The position numbers and the translations under genes were made by a program. Below are positions 60,832-64,000 of a stretch of 64,000 bases of DNA, piece by piece. The stretch covers positions 248,001 to 312,000 of the forward strand of contig NC_057371.1 of the NCBI RefSeq assembly GCF_016906535.1, read 5' to 3'. Below the pieces are notes generated by a model. That model saw nothing but the letters and a program-made list of their open reading frames with translations, did not search any database and was not told the DNA's origin. Position 1 is the first letter of the stretch. The number at the start of each line of letters is the position of its first letter. This stretch comes from Rhizoctonia solani. Its lineage: Eukaryota; Basidiomycota; Agaricomycetes; Cantharellales; Ceratobasidiaceae.

Positions 60832-61179
60832 GGCCGTCAACTGACACAATCACCACGCCGGAGTGGATAGTCGATGTAAAAACACAGCCACCAAAGTACC
60901 TCACGTGAGTCTCAGGATAACCGAGTTGATCACCGTAGGTGGGTGGCAGGTTGCTGCCCAGACCGCTGTTTTACAGTTATTTGAACTCGAGCAAGGTGAT
61001 TACTCAGTAAGCCATAGAAAATATACTGCTAGCTCAACAAAAACGTATTTCTGCCGGTTGGCGCTGTATCAAATGATCTATTGAGACTCTGGGACGCTAG
61101 GATAAGCTATCGAACAATACATGTGTCTAAAAAGCATTTATAAACAGCCGACTCGCATGAAATCTGGTTGAATTGTGCG
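60832..61179. other. Spacer between the START gene and SDR4
   Basis: Promoter side of the START gene and 3' flank of SDR4. Nothing else recognised. Confidence 0.35.
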
Positions 61180-62354
61180 CTATAATAATACTACATCGAC
61201 CTCTCTGCACCAAATATCCCATAGCTCATCCTGAAGCTTGACGTCAAGACCCCATGGCCGAACCCATTTCCACTCCATACGATCCCAGAACAGACCTTCC
61301 ATCCCAGGACTTGCTGGCTCAGGTGCAACTGCAAGCCAGACAATATTCGCGGCTCCTTCTTCATTTGAAATACCAAATACTGACACTTTGAACTTGAACA
61401 ACATTGAGGGTATATCGAACATTTCCCCAAAACCGCCAGGCTAAGACCAGATTGGGGTTTTGACCAAACCTAGAGAGGCACCCTAAGACTTGTGGTGTTG
61501 ACGAACTATGACATGGCCGATAACTCACCAGGATGACAGGAGTGTACTGTGATACCTTTCCACCCTCCGTCGTAGAAAGCCGACGTTGCAGTGCCATCGA
61601 CCACACGACCTGGGCCACCTTTGAACGACGATATAGCTGCATCGTTTCACCCAACGATAGGGTAGCTCCGACCTTGTTGTTGAACCTCGATAGTATATCA
61701 TGATTACCCAGGTTGCCTTTGTTTAGTGAATCACTTGAGTAAGATTCAGAAGAAGACACAGAGATAATGTGCCCATTGGGAGCCATACATCCCGCATTGA
61801 GTAGGCCGTGAGTAAGAAGAACGTGCGACAGGTGGTTGACTTGATAATTCTGTTCATGACCGTCCTCTGTAATGGAACTGTACTAGTGATTACTCCTATA
61901 AATCATAATAGTCAATCAACGCGAATTTATGCTGCGTATGGTCAAGTCTTCGTTCACCTGCATTGTTTATGAGAATGTCCACTTGTCTTAACTCCCTTTT
62001 CTTCCACCTGTCCAAGAATGCACGAACGCTTGTGAAGCTCCCACAATCTAAGATCTCAAGTCAACGTTCAAGTTACCGGTACTTTCGATTATTTGCTTCT
62101 TTGCCTCTTCCCCTTTCGATTGACTGCGGCATGCAAGAATAACGCGAGCGCCCATCCAGCCAGAGCACGGGCCGCCTCTAATCCAATCCCCGAGTTCGCG
62201 CCGGTGATCACGACGAGTTTTGGAGAGGTCCACGACAGGGACGGTCATTAGGGAAAAGAAGGGCAACAAAATGGTTGAATTTCATCCGATTATAACTAAG
62301 AACTGCAAGAAAGGAGCTGACTAGAGGATAGTGTGCATGCTGAGAGTAAGGCAT
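61180..62354 (-). pseudogene. Short-chain dehydrogenase, SDR copy 4, decayed
   Basis: Three-exon SDR homologous to copies 1-3, starting MPYSQ at 62354 and ending at TAG 61180-61182. Landmarks survive in pieces: ITGANSGIGLEAARALAG, MGARVILACRSQSKGEEAKK, VDILINNAG, NHLSHVLLTHGLLNAG, YRRSKVAQVVW, EPASPGMEGLFWDRMEWKW. The frame is lost about six times by single-base losses (near 62250, 62157, 62055, 61865, 61570 among others). Exon 3 also has a nonsense codon: IWS-TAG-PGG, where the siblings have Gln, consistent with CAG to TAG. The point mutation makes true decay more likely here than for SDR1-3. Confidence 0.75.
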
Positions 62355-62408
62355 AGCAACCGAAGCTACTTTGAGCTGGGTGCTTTAGCTTTTGGAGGCT
62401 ACCTGACG

Positions 62409-62416
62409 CTTATATA
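62409..62416 (-). promoter_or_regulatory. TATA box of SDR4
   Basis: TATATAAG on the minus strand, 55 nt upstream of the SDR4 start; preserved although the gene is broken. Confidence 0.45.
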
Positions 62417-62732
62417 CCTATAACTCATTCACCTTCGGGGAGACTCGCCGCCAGGGTGGCTCTATGCATTATCAGATACATCGCAACGCTGACGTCTATG
62501 ATCCTGCTGTACAGGTAGATTATTACCTGTGCTTACTGATTATATCCTAACTTGGGTGTACAATTGCAAATGTATCTAATCGATAAACTGTCCATTCCGA
62601 TATGAGAGAAGGAATGTGCTCATGAAAGTCCACATCTGCATTTCGACGACCGTACTATCAATAGCCAACTGATTACCGACTTACGGTATTTCCCCTTCAA
62701 TCGCTGGAATTCAATCTTATTGAGTTGAAATC

Positions 62733-62963
62733 TCACTGGTATATAGCAGACGCACCCTGTATTCCACAGTACTTAGTCACAATTTTAACTGTCCCCAATA
62801 GCCAGTGACAGCTGTCGATACCCATTTCCCAAATTAAGTTGATTACCGACTCCGAGATCAGTTTTCTCAAGCCATAAATAGTCTTGGCTCCCTCTTTACT
62901 TGAAATACCGAGTGTTCCCGCCAAAAGCTTAATGTACTGCTCTCTAAAGTGACGGTATATCAT
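62733..62963 (-). pseudogene. SDR exon 3 fragment (copy 5)
   Basis: Only the third exon of an SDR is recognisable: LLAGTLGISSKEGAKTIYGL at the start corresponds to L(A)RTLGISSEEGAVTSVWLA in SDR2, and YCGIQGASAIYQ at the end corresponds to LWDIWCKETDAPLL. The middle has diverged beyond recognition. No exons 1 or 2 upstream before SDR copy 6. Confidence 0.55.
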
Positions 62964-63070
62964 ACCATAGTTGCCAATTCAAAGGGTTAGTTGCAGCTAT
63001 CGAATGATGGATACAAGCAAATAGCATACACAGACAAACAGCTTGCATTGAGCTAGGCTACATTATGCGC

Positions 63071-63742
63071 CTACAATAGCGGTGCATCAGTCTCTTTGCA
63101 CCAGATATCCCACAGTTCATCCTGGAGTTGTAGATCGAGAGTCCATGTCTTAACCACATCCACTTTGCAAGCCCACAACAGACCTTCCATCCCAGGCGTT
63201 ACTGGTTCAGGTGCAATAGAGAGCCATACAACATTTATAGCTCCCTCCCTATTTGAAATACCGCAGGTTGCCACTTGGAACTTGAGTAATTTGCAATTGT
63301 ATCAAACATCCCTCCGTTACCAGTAGGCCAAGACTAGATTGAAGTCCTCACTATGCCTGAATGATACCATAATACTCCAGTATCAACAACACATTTTGAG
63401 CAATGACTCACCTGGATGACAGGAGTGCACAGTGATTCCCTTCCATCCTTCCATCCTGGAGAGCCGGCGCTGCAACACCATTGACCACACCACTTGTGCC
63501 ATCTTTGAGCAAAAATAAAGCAACCACATTTCACTTGAAGAGAATTTAGCTCCAACTTGGCTTTTAAATCTGGCCAATATGTTGCCATTGTCAGAGTTAT
63601 TTCTGTTCAATGGATTGCTCATGTAATATCCACTCAAAGACACAGAGATAATGCGCCTGTGGGATCCATACATCCTTGTTGAGTAGACCATGCGTGAGAA
63701 GGACGTGAGACAGGTGGTTGGTTTGGTAGATTTGCTCATGCC
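63071..63742 (-). pseudogene. SDR copy 6, truncated
   Basis: Exon 3 (about 63333-63071) reads EGAINVVWLSIAPEPVTPGM and LQDELWDIWCKETDAPLL to a proper stop. Exon 2 (63742 to about 63412) has HEQIYQTNHLSHVLLTHGLL, ISVSLSGYYMSNPLN, the YFCSKMAQVVWSMVLQRRL active-site region and HSCHPG. It shows further frame shifts (after NHLSHVLLTHGLLN). Exon 1, with the cofactor motif, is absent: the homology stops abruptly at about 63742, where unrelated sequence starting TGTTAAGAG begins. Confidence 0.7.
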
Positions 63743-64000
63743 TGTTAAGAGTTGTGTAAGTACAGGAATAAGAAAGAATTACTATATACAAATGTATATG
63801 GGAATAACTAAGAACTAGTATTAAGAATCAGAATATATGCACAGAATGTATGCACAATATAGGCTAGGTTATCAGGAATAACAACTCCTAACAAATAGTC
63901 TAGCAACTATGAAGTGCAGGTGGTTGGTTATGTATAGTACCTTAGACTAATGTTACTTAAGCCTAAGTGACCAAGGGTATGTATACTTAAGGTCTCTGGG
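63743..64000. mobile_element. Possible LTR-type element edge (continues beyond the window)
   Basis: Starts TGTTAAGAGTTGTGTAAG exactly where the SDR copy 6 homology stops. TG at the terminus, AT-rich composition with many short related words, and absence of coding potential fit the start of a fungal LTR. The other end is outside the window, so the class is not proven. Confidence 0.35.

Overview
This window is nuclear DNA of a filamentous basidiomycete, most likely an Agaricomycete of the Rhizoctonia/Ceratobasidium type. The evidence is multi-exon genes with very short GT-AG introns (about 45-65 nt), TATATAAG-type promoters close to the ATG, fungal families (Erg1, Stt3, Yop1/REEP, Kre9/Knh1-like wall protein, GPI-anchored chitin deacetylase, DUF6534-like seven-TM relics) and many small lineage-specific paralogues. 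The species name is inference. No rRNA, tRNA or CRISPR was recognised by eye.

Layout. 1-7.5 kb: a small secreted protein gene (-) and a Yop1/REEP gene (+). 8-12.6 kb: two tandem paralogues (-) with a possible LRAT/NlpC-like N-terminal module and a long helical C-terminus. 13.5-15.1 kb: GPI-anchored chitin deacetylase (-). 16.2-22.3 kb: two tandem paralogues of an unknown single-pass membrane protein (-). 23.6-28.1 kb: a small hypothetical gene and squalene epoxidase (both -). 30-36.7 kb: decayed copies of a DUF6534-like seven-TM family, with MITEs in and beside them. 37-45.3 kb: three short-chain dehydrogenases (SDRs) around a multi-TM protein gene. 46.9-51 kb: Kre9-like wall protein and STT3 (+). 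51.4-54.4 kb: a small duplicated gene pair around a MITE. 54.8-60.8 kb: a small one-TM protein and a very large START-domain protein (-). 61.2-64 kb: three more SDR copies in decay, the last cut by what may be an LTR element.

Mobile DNA. Three non-autonomous inverted-repeat families can be defined: a 220-bp CACTGT family (four copies, three with exact 3-bp duplications), a ~190-218-bp CACGGT family (three copies, one nested inside a CACTGT copy), and a 126-bp near-palindrome (two copies).

A cross-cutting feature is frame damage. SDRs, chitin deacetylase, STT3, the START protein and several paralogues are otherwise well preserved but broken by single-base losses, mostly in short homopolymer runs. 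Because the essential, normally single-copy STT3 is affected, residual consensus error is the simplest reading for many of them. Some copies (SDR4 with an in-frame stop, SDR fragments, DUF6534 relics) look truly decayed. Exon coordinates given below were worked out by hand from splice motifs and paralogue comparison.
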